DNA of 64,000 bases from Allolobophora icterica (lineage: Eukaryota > Annelida > Clitellata > Crassiclitellata > Lumbricidae): assembly GCA_963556255.1 (NCBI GenBank), contig OY744609.1:5158334-5222333 (forward strand). The letters run 5' to 3'. A model generated the notes under the pieces. The model did no database searches. It was not told where the DNA came from and saw only the letters and a program-made list of their open reading frames with translations. Made by a program: the position numbers and the translations under genes. Every line of letters starts with the position of its first letter. The first letter of the stretch is position 1. Below, in pieces: positions 11,800 to 24,084 of the stretch.

Positions 11800-12375
11800 C
11801 ACCGTGTCTCAAAATAAACTGTGCAAAATTGTTTCTGTCAGAACTTCGTCAAATTTCCACGAATTTTAATAATTTTTGGTAGATAGATGGCAAAATAGCT
11901 GAAATTTTATGCTATACATAAATTTTACACCTCACCTGACTCATGTCACCGCACTACCTTGTAAAACACAGATGTACGGACGTAAAAACGATCGAAAACA
12001 CCATTTTTGAACAACGATAGCGCAGCTTAAAATAAACAGTTACGTCATTAATACGTAAATAATGATTGCCAGCTATTCTGAGGGTAGACTAGTTAAAATT
12101 AGAAATGTAATAAATAACATCTGACACCCTCTAACGAATTGATGAACAAAATCTGAACACTCTAGTTGTTAAAATGTAAGCGTTATATAAGAAATTGGTA
12201 CATCTGTGTTTAACAAGGTAGTGCGGTGACATGAGTCAGAGGAGGTGGACAATTTATGTATTACATAAAATTTCAGCTATTTTGCCATCTACCTACCAAA
12301 AATTATTAAAATTGGTGGAAATTTGACGAAGTTCTGACAGAAACAATTTTGCACAGTTTATTTTGAGACACGGTG
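11800..12375. mobile_element. Tc1/mariner-type MITE with long inverted repeats
   Basis: It starts CACCGTGTCTCAAAATAAAC and ends with the reverse complement. Inverted similarity runs about 160 bp inward from each end. TA is duplicated on both sides (11798-11799 and 12376-12377), and removing the element and one TA restores the sequence of the 106-bp repeat. It is non-coding. Confidence 0.9.
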
Positions 12376-12939
12376 TAATACGAAGCCCGTATCGTATAAT
12401 ATATACGTTGATGTATACCGCTGTGTTTGCTTCTCTTCCTTCTCCGATCTACAAGTCGTATACATCGTAAAATATATAATATAAAATATATACGTCGCAG
12501 CTGATGTCAGGATCAGGACAATCGTTGACAGTTACGGAGAACGTAACATCATCGAGTACCTTCGAGGAATAGCGCATAATTTTTTGATGGACTCCTGAGG
12601 AGCCAATGCACTGTTCAGCTTTCGAAAAGGAAGCGCATTAGTGGTTTTGAACATTATCAGCTTTGAACATTTCTTTTAAGCTTTGATTTACTGGGTTTAT
12701 ACGTTGTTTACATATGCAATAAAAATGACTAAGCATTTCTTGCCTACTGTTATGTACCACGCTCCTTTTTCTGCGACAAAACGTCCTGCGCCAAAACGGC
12801 CGTGCGCCAAAACGTCTTGCGCCAAAACGGTCGCGCCAAAACGTCACGTACCGATGTGGTCATATCTCACCTCTGGCAGCACTCGCTTTCTCTGCAGTAT
12901 ACAGGCTCCATGCTTCCGTTCTGAGCAGGCTGAGCAGGC

Positions 12940-13365
12940 TTATTTCAGAAGATATACATTGACAATGCGCCGTGTAAATTCCAGGAGATCAAGTTCCTCA
13001 GTTGTACTGGAATTAATATGGCTGTAGAGCATCCAAGCGTTGTTAACGGATGCAATGACTAAGAAGGAGAAGACTGGCCACCACCACTTCTTAGTGCGGA
13101 TAAAGATCCGGTAGGTTGCAATGTTTTGGTCAGCACGGTCGGCGCCATCCATGAATCTGTTGTAGGCACTGACAACATGTGGCTGAGGGACAGAGATGGC
13201 CTTCTTGTCCTTGTTTGACCAACGCCGTGCTTGACCTAGTGGTGCTGCAGAATGACAGTTTGATGCCAGTGTAACAATGTTCCTGTCGTGCCACTGAACT
13301 AAGATTACCTCGACAATGCAATGTGGAACCTTCTCGGTGGCTGGGCCTTCAATCTGAAGCTGCAT
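12940..13365 (-). pseudogene. piggyBac transposase fragment (DDE_Tnp_1_7-type)
   Basis: A 141-codon minus-strand frame contains SAYNRFMDGADRADQNIATY followed shortly by KKWWWPVFSF and ASVNNAWMLY. This is the hallmark block of the piggyBac catalytic core that carries late catalytic aspartates. The frame stops at 12940. Downstream, in another frame, VLPEVRYDHIG continues the protein until the nested element interrupts it. Upstream the gene is interrupted by a LINE 3' end. It cannot make a whole transposase. Confidence 0.9.
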
Positions 13366-13384
13366 GTCCTGCGTAGGGATAATT

Positions 13385-13500
13385 CGTGTACTTTTTATCA
13401 GCGTTTGAAAACTCTTCTTTTTCGCCGGGGCTGGGCTGGGAGCGCTTCTGAGTAGATATCTTGAAGGGCGCTATATAAATTTATCGAATAAATGAATGAA
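13385..13500 (+). mobile_element. LINE 3' end inside the piggyBac element
   Basis: GGGCTGGGAGCGCTTCTGAG, then GGGCGCTATATAAATTT, then an (AATG)n tail. This is the same 3' UTR family as at 1-290 and 4608-4780. Confidence 0.65.
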
Positions 13501-14390
13501 TGAAAATAAGATTCCAAATTTGGGACATGAATAAGGATGAGCGACTAAAACGTGAGACTGTCAGTGATGGTTTGCACACTGAATCAAAACTGATATTACG
13601 GTACCATATATGCTCAGCGTCCTTTTAAAAGGACGGCAAGTTTTCGTCAAAAATTTCCAAAATGAAAAAAAAAATTTGGGGGGAAAATGAAATGGTAAAG
13701 GGACGTAGTCATATAATAGCTACTCAAAACTCAAAAGAAAACTATTTTATATAATAGCTGAATAGTAAAAATAAATTACTATTTCTTCTTTACGGGCGCC
13801 ATTTCTGGATCCCAAATTTCACAACTTTGAGTGTTAAAAAAATTAGCGAAAATCAAAATCTAAAATTTCTATACATTTTTGCATAGATATTTGTTTAACA
13901 ACATCAGTGTGACGCCAGAAAACAAAAATTATGAAATAATTTGATACGATCTTAAAAAAATAAGTAAGTAAATGTTACTGTCCTTTTAAAAGGACGTGGT
14001 CATTAACGGGTTAAATTTTTAGACTTAAAGCTTAATTGCAAACATGACACGACTGCGAATTTTAAGGCAACGGTGCATCGATTAACTTTTCTGCCAACAC
14101 GTAATTATTATTTGTCATGGATACTGTGCGTAATTCAATAGTTTAACAGCAGTGAACTTAGTTCAGGAAACACCTGCTGTAGCTGAAATAAGGTAAAGTA
14201 ACATTACCTGAAGTTACTTACGTTAGGTAGTGTGAAATGAAAGCCAGAGAACACGTGGAATATCTGAAATCCTTGAGCTAATCAGACTGTGCGGCGAGAC
14301 TCACAAATGCGACTCAGATAAAACCTTCTTGAACTACTGAGACATGAAGGATGGATGGGGAGGCAAGGCGGAGGGAGTTAGGGTCAGGAC

Positions 14391-14852
14391 CATAGGCGCT
14401 GACTCCACATGGGCAACAGGGATATCCGCCCCAGTACTCACTAAGGTTCTGGGGCGAGAGTATATTTTCGCCCCAGTACTTTTTTGGCCATTCAAAATAT
14501 AAAAAATTCAAAATACTTAACAACTGTAACTGACTGGCAAACTTTAAGTGTATGTCTGTTACTGCTGTAACATCAGATTTGTTAGTGTAGTACTAGTCAG
14601 AAAACTGAAATGGTTTTCTGGTAAATAAAACTCGTGATTGTGGTGTGCATGTATTTATGATTGAACAGAGGAAGCACTGTTGCATAGTATTACAGTTAGC
14701 CTCTTCCCAGTTGAAAGGGCTTGAGGAATGGGGGGATTCGGGGAGAGGGAAGAGAGCGCAGGGTAGGCTATGCGATCATCCGATCACGGGATCATGGATT
14801 CATGGAATAAAATTCTTGCCCCAGTACCTTTTACTAAAAGTCGGCGCCTATG
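14391..14852. mobile_element. hAT-type MITE
   Basis: Terminal inverted repeats CATAGGCGCTGACT / AGTCGGCGCCTATG, followed inward by CCCCAGTAC motifs on both arms. The flanks GTCAGGAC (14383-14390) and GTTAGGAC (14853-14860) match at 7 of 8 positions, as expected for an ageing 8-bp hAT target duplication. It is non-coding. Confidence 0.75.
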
Positions 14853-15226
14853 GTTAGGACATCGCAGAGCTACCGAATTTTAATATTAGTTTATGATCAT
14901 CGTCATTCAAACTGTAAATTCTGCATTTCTTGAAACCAAGTCTTGAGATTCAATTTTTTCACAACGCGCATTTGAGCACAGCATAAGTATGGAATGCATA
15001 GAGTCAGATTCGGTTCCAGGTCAAAATTTTAAGGTAGACAGACGAAGATGCAATAAAAATGAGAATGAAACATGATGGTGTTACCAGTTGGAGTTTGAAT
15101 CCCAGAACCATTTAGACGCTAGTCAAACCACAGATCGAGCAACCAAGTAACACTAATCTTGATATTTTGTATCAGTATCATTACTGAAACCAGAACCACG
15201 AGAATGGCAAGGAGGGATCCGTAGAT
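14853..15226. other. Spacer with no recognised feature
   Basis: AT-rich sequence between the hAT MITE and the duplicated block. I see no gene or clear repeat. Confidence 0.5.
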
Positions 15227-16650
15227 ATGAAGTCTTGGCGATTTCACTTTCTTAGCCTCGGCATATATCAAGACGGATGGTCAGGATCGCCATCTGATCT
15301 TTCCATCGATAGTACAGTCAATTAACTGCGAAGTTCGCTACAGGACGAATGCGAAACAAAACTGTCGAAGCATCTTGTAGTCTAACGTTTCTAGTTTTAA
15401 TTTTTCTATGTGAGAACTGGAAGAAACATTCGGACCGAAATTCTTTAACACTTTAACAACGAACATGACATTGTATTAAAAGTGACTGGGAAGCCAATGC
15501 ATCTCGTCCTCAAAGCGTTAATGCACGAGTTGAACCCTTGTGGAATAATTCGGACGATGTTGTTCTTGTAGCGAAACTTCAACAGTTTTTAAGCAGAATT
15601 AAGAAAGCAAGAAGAAGCAAAAAATGACAGTTCAGCCAGCAAACAACTAGACTAACCGAAATCTGAGAGCAGAGGCGAAATGACAACTGATTTACATTAA
15701 ACTCTGTACCGTCTTTTGAAACCAACTCATAGGTTGAGCTCTCGTCTTCCACTTATGAGTCCAGGGTAAACGTTTTAAAAGCTCCCGTACGCCTATATGG
15801 TAACATTAGAGGACGCTAATTTTTGCTGCTTCCCGCCCCTTGGCCGATTATAGAAGAGACTTAAGATTCAGGACACGTGGCCTTGTGGTGCATCGCAAAA
15901 TAATTCATATTTACGAAGCGTGCAACCGAATAAGACATACAATCCGAACTAGTATAGGCCTAGTCTGAAATCGGTGCTTGAAAAAAATTGGAGTGGGATA
16001 ATTATGGATCCAAGACTCTTGTACAGACCTGGACTCCGAATAATGGTTTTAGACTGTGAAACTGGATTTAAATCCGATATATCTGGTTTTATTTTGTGTC
16101 GTCGGTCCTGTAAGAGTAAGCGATGAATTCAAACCAGCTGTAAAGAAGAATAGCCAGCACTTTATTGCACATGAATGTCCCACACTGCTGCCTAATACAA
16201 ATCAGATTTTGGCTTAACATCAGCAGGATTAAGAACACAAAGGCAGGGTTGGAATGTGCAATAAAATAATTTTATATACCCATTTGGGATAATCTGAACT
16301 GGCGGGAGGAAGGACCTAGTCGCAGCAGCTAAAATAATGAGATAGGTTAAAATAACTGACAACAGCGGAGGAATATTGTACTTTGATCAGACACGGTATG
16401 ATAAAATCGTCGCGCAATTTGTCCACGGCAGAGCTGCAAAAAGCCGAAAAGAATGAGCCAAGTTCCATACAAAGTCCTGTTGTTGTTGTGTCCATGTGTT
16501 CAACATGGCCTTCGAGGAGAAGTGCTTGGAACTTTTCAGTTTTCGTTTGGTCACTTTTCTGCTTCGGATGACAAAGTGTGGTTAGTTTGGCAAAGTACGG
16601 ATAGGTTTTCCGTCGTTTTTTTACTCGCCTCTATCAATATTACACAATGT
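15227..16650. repeat. Duplicated spacer block, copy 2
   Basis: Matches 360-1370. This copy carries about 380 extra bases (about 15580-15960) between GTAGCGAAACTTC and TCTGAAATCGGTG, where copy 1 is continuous; they are an insertion here or a deletion there. It lies between genes A and B and includes the module also found upstream of B and D. Confidence 0.75.
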
Positions 16651-17396
16651 AAAGAGGAGGAGGGACAGAATAATGGTAACACTCATGGCCAGCAATTTGA
16701 AAGCTGTGAGGGTAAGATCGATGGGCACGAGTAAAATTGGCGCACTGAGAAACGTATGCTCAGTGTGGATTATCTGAGCCAGTGGTTGAAAAGATGCCCT
16801 ATTTTCTTTTAAAAATAGTCCCATGTATCGTTTAGGTACTAAACTACAGCAAAGCTTAGAAGAATGGTCAAATAATAGACAATGCAAACTATTCTTGGAA
16901 AAGTTTACACCGACAGAGGATTGGCAGGCCAAACCGTAAACGATTGGACTAACGATACATTTCCCAACTTCTAACGACCCTGTTGTGGTCCAGAAAGTGG
17001 TTGTAGCCAATTTCTTAAGGCTGCTATGGCAGCTGACTTCGACTTTACCTTTACAATAGAATGAGAAGCTTCACGTGACAGAGTTTACATAACCGGTGTG
17101 GTGGAATGTGATGGGTACGTCAGTAGAGTTTACATATGTAATGTAAGGTTATGTGATGTAATGACAACATAAGTAATATATTCATGTGTTATATAACGTA
17201 AGGGCCACATTAGGCAAATTTTCATACGTAATGTAAATAACACCAACAGGAGTCAAGTTAGACATAACATAATATAATAATTAAGCATAATAACTTTATA
17301 TAATGGCAACGTATATGTAAGTAGTTCATATAATAGGCCCCTACAATGCACTGTAGGCCTAAATCAGTTGTAAATCATCAACGTCCCTCTTCCTGC
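16651..17396. other. 3' flank of gene B
   Basis: No gene seen. There are repeated GTAATGTAA/ATGTGATGTAATG-like words between 17095 and 17250. No clear polyadenylation signal of the minus-strand gene was identified. Confidence 0.4.
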
Positions 17397-20300
17397 TCAG
17401 CATTTGCCATGAGTTGGTTTCACTCGAGGGATCATACAAACTTCGAATGGCGATGGAGCCATAGCAACCGCACAGACCTCCTTCACATTAATTGTTTTCT
17501 GGCCTTCTGGTGGTCGAATATCAAAACGCTGGATGAGACTTGTGAGAAAGAGAAAGACGCTCTGACGACCAAGAATCTCTCCGAGACAAGAACGCTTTCC
17601 TACAACAGAACAATGAAAGTTCATGAAAGTCTAGTTGTATACTTGCAGCAGGACTATCGAAGACTAGCAAGATAATAATAAAAAATAACGATATCTTTTA
17701 ATTAATTAAGCGCCTGCTAACCGCACTGCGCTGTACAGTGAACATACATAATAGTAGAAACGGCAGCCACGCAAAGCGCCTCACATACAAGTATACAGTA
17801 GAAGCACACGATAAGTTTTACAGGAGTCGAATACAACTGTTTTTAACGGCAGCCACGCAGGGCGCCAATCACGACCTAACACTCACTTAACTACCGCCGC
17901 CAACTAGCGAGTAGAAGGCTGAGTAAACCTTATGGAGGGCTACGGGATTCGATCTTGGTACCTTCTGCACTTTACACCTGTGTGTTATCCATTACTCTAC
18001 GGGCTAAGATGAGGCTAAGAGAAACGAAGTCGCTGACATTTCATACACGTGGTTTCATCATTGTCACGTTTAGGGACAGCATTAGTATTAGGTACATTCC
18101 ATAGTATTAGGTGCAAATGGATATTCCTTGTCTTAAGTAGTTCAAGTTCAGAGTCACACAGACTATAATGCTACGCGATTCTAAATCTTGATGTTAGATA
18201 TAGATTTTTGGGGTAACGCCTGCCAGTACCAGAAGGGCACTGAGGTTCTTTCGGGGTTCACCCTTTGAACCCTACATCCTTCTTTTCCATTTCTCTGGAA
18301 TGCATTCTTCATTTTGTTGTAGAGTAATTTGTTACCTGAAGGTGAAACAAAGTCTCGATAACATACCCAATCCGAATCCAATCATATTCTCACTGTTGAT
18401 GATCTTGTTGTCTCCGTCGAGGAATCGCTCCGGTCTGAAGGTCTCCGGATCTTTCCAGAACTGTTTGTCCATATGAACGCTGTAGATATTCGGTATGACC
18501 TAAATCAGAATGATTCTAACAATACACTTGATATTAGAGTTCAGAGTGCACACATGACAATACGACACAATTTCGATGTCGCTGAGCTGTAATTTGTGAC
18601 TGAATAGCATGCTCATTTCCCCCCACACAGTAACAGCTTGAATGGACGCTCCGTGTAACAGGCCAAGCGTTCTAACCAGTCGGACATGACTGTGACTATT
18701 CTCAGTCTAATGCTGTACATTGAGTAGCAAATAACTGAGTTCTTGCTATACAATACACCAACCTAACACAGTTTCTTAGTTTTACCCTACCTCACCTACT
18801 CCTACACCTACCCTAAACTTACCAAGGCAAAACAGACTAGTCGATACTTGCCATGCTTTCTTTAGGTACGTCGTACTCGAGTACTTTGGTGTCTTTAAGA
18901 GTTGCATGTGGTACTAAAAACGGAACTACTGTGCGTCGTCTCATGACTTCCAGGATCACAGCTTCAGTGTAGGGCATTCGCGGTTTATCATCGAGTGAGG
19001 GAAGTCTGTCTTCTGGCACCATGTCATCGACCTCCCTCTGAAAGCGGTTCTGAATCTCGGGATGGTTGGCTAATTCTACGATTGCCCACTCCAACGTTGT
19101 TGACACGGTATCCGTGCTAGCGAAGCATAAATCCCGCAGAATGTAGAGTAAGTCCTGGTGGTTGTAGTCGGTACCCTCGATTTCCAGAAATCTCCCGACG
19201 AACGTAGGCTCAGAATTGGTGGTCTTGATGAACTTTATCCCCGCTTCTATTCCGTTCAACATCCTCTCGCCAGACGTTCGCAAACCCTCTATCGTCTTCC
19301 AAAACATTGGCAAAAAGCGAACGAATGGAGCCACGTTGAGTGTCATATCCATGTTTACGACGCACTCTGCGGAACACTCGACGATTGTAGAATGAACTTT
19401 TGGTAAAGATTGTAGAAAGCTCTTTCCGAACAGAATGCTTAGTACAACATTTGAAGTGGCGAAAGTGATCGGCCATTTTGGATCGAAAGGACGGCCATTT
19501 TGTTTCAGAATTTCTTCGTTCATTGACTCAACTTCATGCAGAATTAACGTCTCAGAAACCCTCTGGACACCAAATCCAAATTCCTTGAGGATGGACAGTG
19601 ACAGCTTATGGTATTTCTTAAACACCTGGTCGTATCGTTTGTGAATGATACCTAGCAAAGCCAAATCAAAAATTTATAACAGAGCTTGACTAATTTATGG
19701 TGTTTGGTTTTAAAATTTAAACGCTTAATTGTGCAGGCACTAGAGTACTACGCAGTTCGGTACATTAAGACTATTACACAATGCCATGTAGCAATTGTCA
19801 ATTACTTACAAGGCACTGAATGGCTTTGCACTAATTCTCATATTGTAAGTATTAGCTTCTATTATTCCGATATCTAATGTCTAACAGATGGTATTTTTTA
19901 GAAATTTCGCGCGTAATTTTAGGTCAAAGAGCACTGAATCAGAGAAACTTGAGATATTTGTATTTTAAATATTTGAACTTTCAAACATTCAAATTATCAA
20001 ATGAACTCATTATTCATGAGGATTTCAACTTCAAGCCTCAAGGTCATAATAAAACAAAATCACTTAATCACTTAATCACTGGTGGCAACACTGGTGGGAT
20101 TAAAAAGGGCAACATCGCTGTTGGGGATAAGAGCATGGATTGGTGGGGAATTTGAAAGGGCTGATGAGGAATGTCCCCACTAGTTAACATGTCAAAACAT
20201 GCCCTAATGTCTAACATAATTTTCCGATGGCTTACCAAAATAACGTCTAATAAGCGCAATATCCAGAGGATCAGGCCGTAAGACAAAAAGGCAGCCTATG

Positions 20301-21566
20301 CTTCGCTGGTTTGATAACTCTGGCCTATTTCTTAGTGCTTTTCTTAGCTGCTTTGAGTCGTGCAGATCCGGAACCTCGTGTTCAGCCACTTCATAGTAAT
20401 CAATGCATTTCGGCGCCAACTGTCTTGAACTGTGTATTCATAGGCACAGTCTAAAAGCATGTTCTGATTTTTCAGTGATCAGAAATTTGCTTATTCAAAA
20501 AATCATTCCACCTATTCGAAGATTTTAAAATGGCGCTATATCAATTATAGTCATGAAATTATATTTCTAATTTCGTAGTCCAACTTTTAACTAAATTTAG
20601 AATTATTAGCCTCTAAATTGAACCTTAATTTAAATTCTGAATTTAAATGAATCTTTTTGTGACCTCAGGCCTCAGTTGAATCAACGTGGCTAATTGAGCA
20701 GTTGCATAAGTTACGTAATGCTGAAATTCGAGGTTGTTGGTGGCAACGCATGGACTGACCTCTCAAATCGTGGTTAAGGACTTTCTCTTCAGTCCACAGA
20801 GAATTTCTGTCTGCGAACGCCTCCGAATGTCTGACAAATGCATCGAAAATCGCCTCGTAGCTATTCAGAACCACCACCAGGCTGTAGAAGAAATCAAGGG
20901 AGTGGCGTCGTAAGACAAGCAGACGATGATGATGACTGTAAGGTCACTTAGGTGGATTTTATTATTAGACTCTTCTCAGCCATATGCAAACAATCACGGA
21001 TGGATACTTACACACACATATGTGAAACCGCATACATATATGCAAACATACGCTAATACCTGAATCATCGGTTGATGTGTTATACCAGAGACACGTCCGG
21101 TAGAAGTTATTAATTACAACAACACTATCGTGTTGGAGATTGTGGCATGGGTGATGGTAGTGGTGTTGGTGATGATGTGGGTTATGGTGGTGGTGTTGGT
21201 GATGGTGTTGATAATTATGGCTGTGGTGGTGGTGATGTTGATGTGTGTTATGGTGATGATGTTGATGTCGGTGGTTGTGGTGATAATGATGATAGATTAT
21301 TCACAAGTGAATACCGTTTCCTACCGTTTTCCGATTGCAAAGGAGAAGACAGGTCCATGTTTTTCCGCGGATCTCATAAAGTGCTCTGGAAGCACAGTCA
21401 TTCCTCCACGAAGAATCGCACTGAAAAATGGTAAAACTGGAGGCGATGGCGGATATCGCTTTCCATCATCCTTGACCCCATTCTGCTTGGATCGACGCAA
21501 GAAAAGGAAGAGAGCAACGATTGTAAATGAAGCTGCGAATACCTGAATCTCTCTTCCGTCAAACAT
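17397..21566 (-). CDS. Cytochrome P450, CYP2 clan (gene B), five coding exons
   Basis: Predicted ER-bound monooxygenase; substrate unknown. Exons, all minus: 21566-21325, 20881-20760, 19651-18852, 18499-18367, 17599-17397. They give 499 codons with intron phases 2, 1, 0, 1 as in gene A. The order is N-terminal anchor, PPSPPVLP hinge, I-helix FASTDTVSTT (intact acid-threonine pair), K-helix EVMR, RPERFLD, and haem signature FGLG|KRSCLGE (Cys437). Intron 3 begins GCAAGT, a GC donor shared with gene C but not with A, D or E. The exon 1 ATG abuts a CTCTCCACAG acceptor-like tract. Intron 3 holds an old SINE that is also present in C and D. I see no stop or frameshift. Confidence 0.95.
17690..18010 (-). 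mobile_element. tRNA-derived SINE in intron 4 of gene B
   Basis: On the minus strand a tRNA-like head (TAGCCCGTAGAGTAATGG as A box, GATCGAATCCC as B box) is followed by a body ending near the AATTAATTAAAAGATATC tail. It is too diverged and extended to be a functional tRNA. Confidence 0.55.
18540..18730 (-). mobile_element. Old SINE in intron 3 of gene B
   Basis: The minus strand has GACTGGTTAGAACGCTTGG, an A-box-like start. Homologous copies sit at the same intron position in C (38430-38600) and D (45740-45890), so it was inserted before these genes were duplicated. Confidence 0.5.
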
Positions 21567-22119
21567 CTGTGGAGAGGAAACATACTTTTCGCAAATAAGT
21601 CGTCTTCGACATTTACAATATAATCTATGCATGTGTCGTAGGTTATCCTTATTATATCAATACATCGATAACGAAGGACATGGTAATGCAATGTTCAGTA
21701 AGACGAGGAAAAGTAAGGTATGTTAGAAGTAATAGCTGGAATCAGAACGCAACGTAATAATTATTTTGTAATTGTAATAGAAAATATATAAAGCGCTACT
21801 CAAAATGTCAGCGAAGCTCCCGACCCGACCTAGTGTCATCACTGACAAACAGTAAAGTTTCAGGCGCTTGCGGAACTGAGGGGATAGGTACGATGGAGGT
21901 TTAGCCTTAGGTCCCAAGGAAGACCATTCCAGCTGGACGTAGTGCTGAATAAGCAAAAGATTAGTCACGTCAACATAATGAATATAAATTATATATATGT
22001 ATATACACACCAAGAGGAAGGCGCAGGACAGAACAGGATGGAGGTGGTCGGGGGAGAACAAGAGGTCGTCCATGTCACAAACCTGCTCAACAGCAGAAGG
22101 CTGAGAAGAAGAAGATATG
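21567..22119. other. Proximal 5' flank of gene B
   Basis: Matches the 5' flank of gene D (49850-50200), including GGAATCAGAACGCAACGTAAT-type sequence and a fragment of a LINE/SINE 3' tail on the minus strand (GTCGGGAGC…AGTAGCGCTTTATA). The 5' UTR intron of B should lie here. No coding sequence seen. Confidence 0.5.
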
Positions 22120-22121
22120 TA

Positions 22122-22738
22122 CACGGTGGTTCAATAAAAAGTAAGCCAAACTTTTTATTTCATATAAGTACTTCTAGCATGAAAAACAGTATTTAATATT
22201 TCTGTGAAGAAACTCTCGGTAGTATGGTTTGATTATTTAAGTAAAGAAGATGTTCAAAATGTCCTCCTTCTGCTTGCACGCAAGCCTGGAGGCGCTGGCG
22301 CCATTGGGCAACAGCATCGTCGATTATCCTCTGATCCAGACCATCCCACATCTGCCACTGAAGATGACGCGGTCGACTGACCCTGTTACACTAATTTTTC
22401 TAAGCAATTTATCTAATCCGCTTCTGGTCCAATGTTTTTCTGGAAACTCTCGTAGAAATTGACGGCTGCTGTAATTCTTGGATTCCCTCAAACCTTTTAT
22501 GATGTGTAAATCTTCTTTTCTTAAAAGGCATTTTTTCGGAAATTGCTAGTTTCTTGTTTATATTTTCTATCGTATGTATTATCGTCTGCTTTTTTAGTAG
22601 GAAATAAAAACCGAAGGTCATCAAAATAAAAATGTAAGTATGTGCATATTTTTATTTTGAAGCTATTATTAATAAAATATAGTTCAAGTTTTAATACTTG
22701 TTTATAAAGTTTGGCTTACTTTTCATTGAACCACCGTG
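22122..22738 (-). mobile_element. Mariner-family element, internally deleted
   Basis: Inverted repeats of at least 30 bp start CACGGTGGTTCAATAAAAAG and are flanked by TA duplications (22120-22121 and 22739-22740). The minus strand carries pieces of transposase: a helix-turn-helix-like region (about 22530-22420) joined to a C-terminal end reading QWRQRLQACVQAEGGHFEHL (about 22310-22250). The catalytic centre is missing, so it is non-autonomous. Confidence 0.88.
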
Positions 22739-22740
22739 TA

Positions 22741-24084
22741 TATATTCATGATGTTATATTTATTATATATATATACTATAGTATTTGCCCGTCGTATATG
22801 ACGGGCTGTCTCTGTTTCGTGAACGCGACAATGCAACATAAAGCTGGCTATGTGGGTTAGCGGGGCCGTTGTGCCTGCACTGGTCCGATGCAGACCTTAG
22901 ACAATAATGTGTTACATTCCACAGCGCAGCGCATGCCTCTGCATCGGCCCGAACGCCTGCATCGGGGTCGTCCGATAATAGCTCGTGCGCGTGCATTGCC
23001 CGATGCACATTCCACACATTCCATAGAGTTTATCTTACGATGGACACACAGAACTGGGAAAATATATGAGATAAGAAAATATATGAGATAAGAAAATATT
23101 ATAGAGATATAAAATGTCCCGAGATATATAATTATAAATACATATATAATAATAGATATATTTGCACCAACTTGAACACTAATCTACTCTGACTATTACA
23201 CATGTAACATAAGACTACAGTGAAACATGGAAGGGTTCTATTGGCTATGGTCTAATAAGCATCGGATTCATCGCTTAGTTAAGTGATGCGCGTTCTGTCA
23301 GTTGTTCAACACCAGTTTCTTCATGTAACACTAGAGGTATCTATAGTATTGGTATGAAGGGTTAGCGATTCTATGCTCTTAGCATCGGTATATCAAGCTG
23401 ATTAAAAAAAGTCTGCAACTATTAACTCTCCCATATCAGACAGTCCAAAGTATTTCAGTCTGAAGTCGGTGGCTGAAAAAATCGAAATGACAGATGCTGG
23501 GATCTAAGAGACTCTCGGATTACACAGCTCGAAAATAACAGACTGCAATGTGAAAATCCGGGACACGTCTCATACTGTGACACTGCATTTAAATATCGAA
23601 TACACTGTTCACTAATATTCGTTAATCGCTTAAGCGTTCACAATCGAAATACACGTGAGAAATTGTGAACCAAAAAAGCACCAAGGACTCCGTACACTGC
23701 GTTCACGACAGTCCCCGCGATGCACCGACAACACAGATTTTGTCAAATCCACTTTTTTATTGAAAGGATTTGGCAATTGCCAAAACTAAACCATAATTGT
23801 AGTTTATTGAAAAATAGATTCTGTGGTGACAGAGAGGGGAGATGAATCCATCACAACGTTAAAATACAAAGCTGTTCTGGTTTGACAACAAGAGGATTGG
23901 TCGACCAAGGCAAACCCGGAGAATAGAAGCATTGCAACGACCAGAAAAGACACCACCGCCATAGAAATTGTTTTCAGCAATTATACAACATCATCATATA
24001 ATTATTAAGTATGATTATCTACAGTTCATTGAAGTATACTGGCACAGAGCAGGACATGCTTTAAAATAATAATTATATTGTGTA
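22741..24084. other. Distal 5' flank of gene B
   Basis: About 23440-24000 matches the distal flank of gene D (51020-51530 and 53104-53250) and partly 705-1000 and 15960-16260. No gene seen. Confidence 0.5.

Larger units (their letters stand above)
11131..12844. mobile_element. Foldback-like element nested in the piggyBac transposase gene
   Basis: The ends are inverted copies of each other, and each is made of tandem units of CGTTTTGGCGC: several at 11131-11235 and five at 12773-12844 in reverse. Terminal repeats made of short tandem units resemble foldback elements. The core holds a 106-bp tandem array and a mariner-type MITE. No coding capacity is seen, and no target duplication is certain. 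Confidence 0.7.
10505..14010 (-). mobile_element. piggyBac-type DNA transposon, broken by nested insertions
   Basis: TTAA target duplications lie at 10501-10504 and 14011-14014, next to perfect 13-bp inverted repeats CCCGTTAATGACC / GGTCATTAACGGG. A TTAA duplication with a CCC start is the piggyBac signature. Three copies of the palindrome GTCCTTTTAAAAGGAC lie near the ends (about 10637, 13619 and 13979). The transposase remnants on the minus strand agree. The element carries a foldback-like element (11131-12844) and a LINE 3' end (about 13385-13500). Confidence 0.92.

Noticed and set aside
19210..19476. Frames overlapping P450 exon 3 in other phases (also at 46299, 39036 and 60494)
   Set aside because: They recur in every paralog only because exon 3 is conserved; the coding frame is the minus-strand P450.
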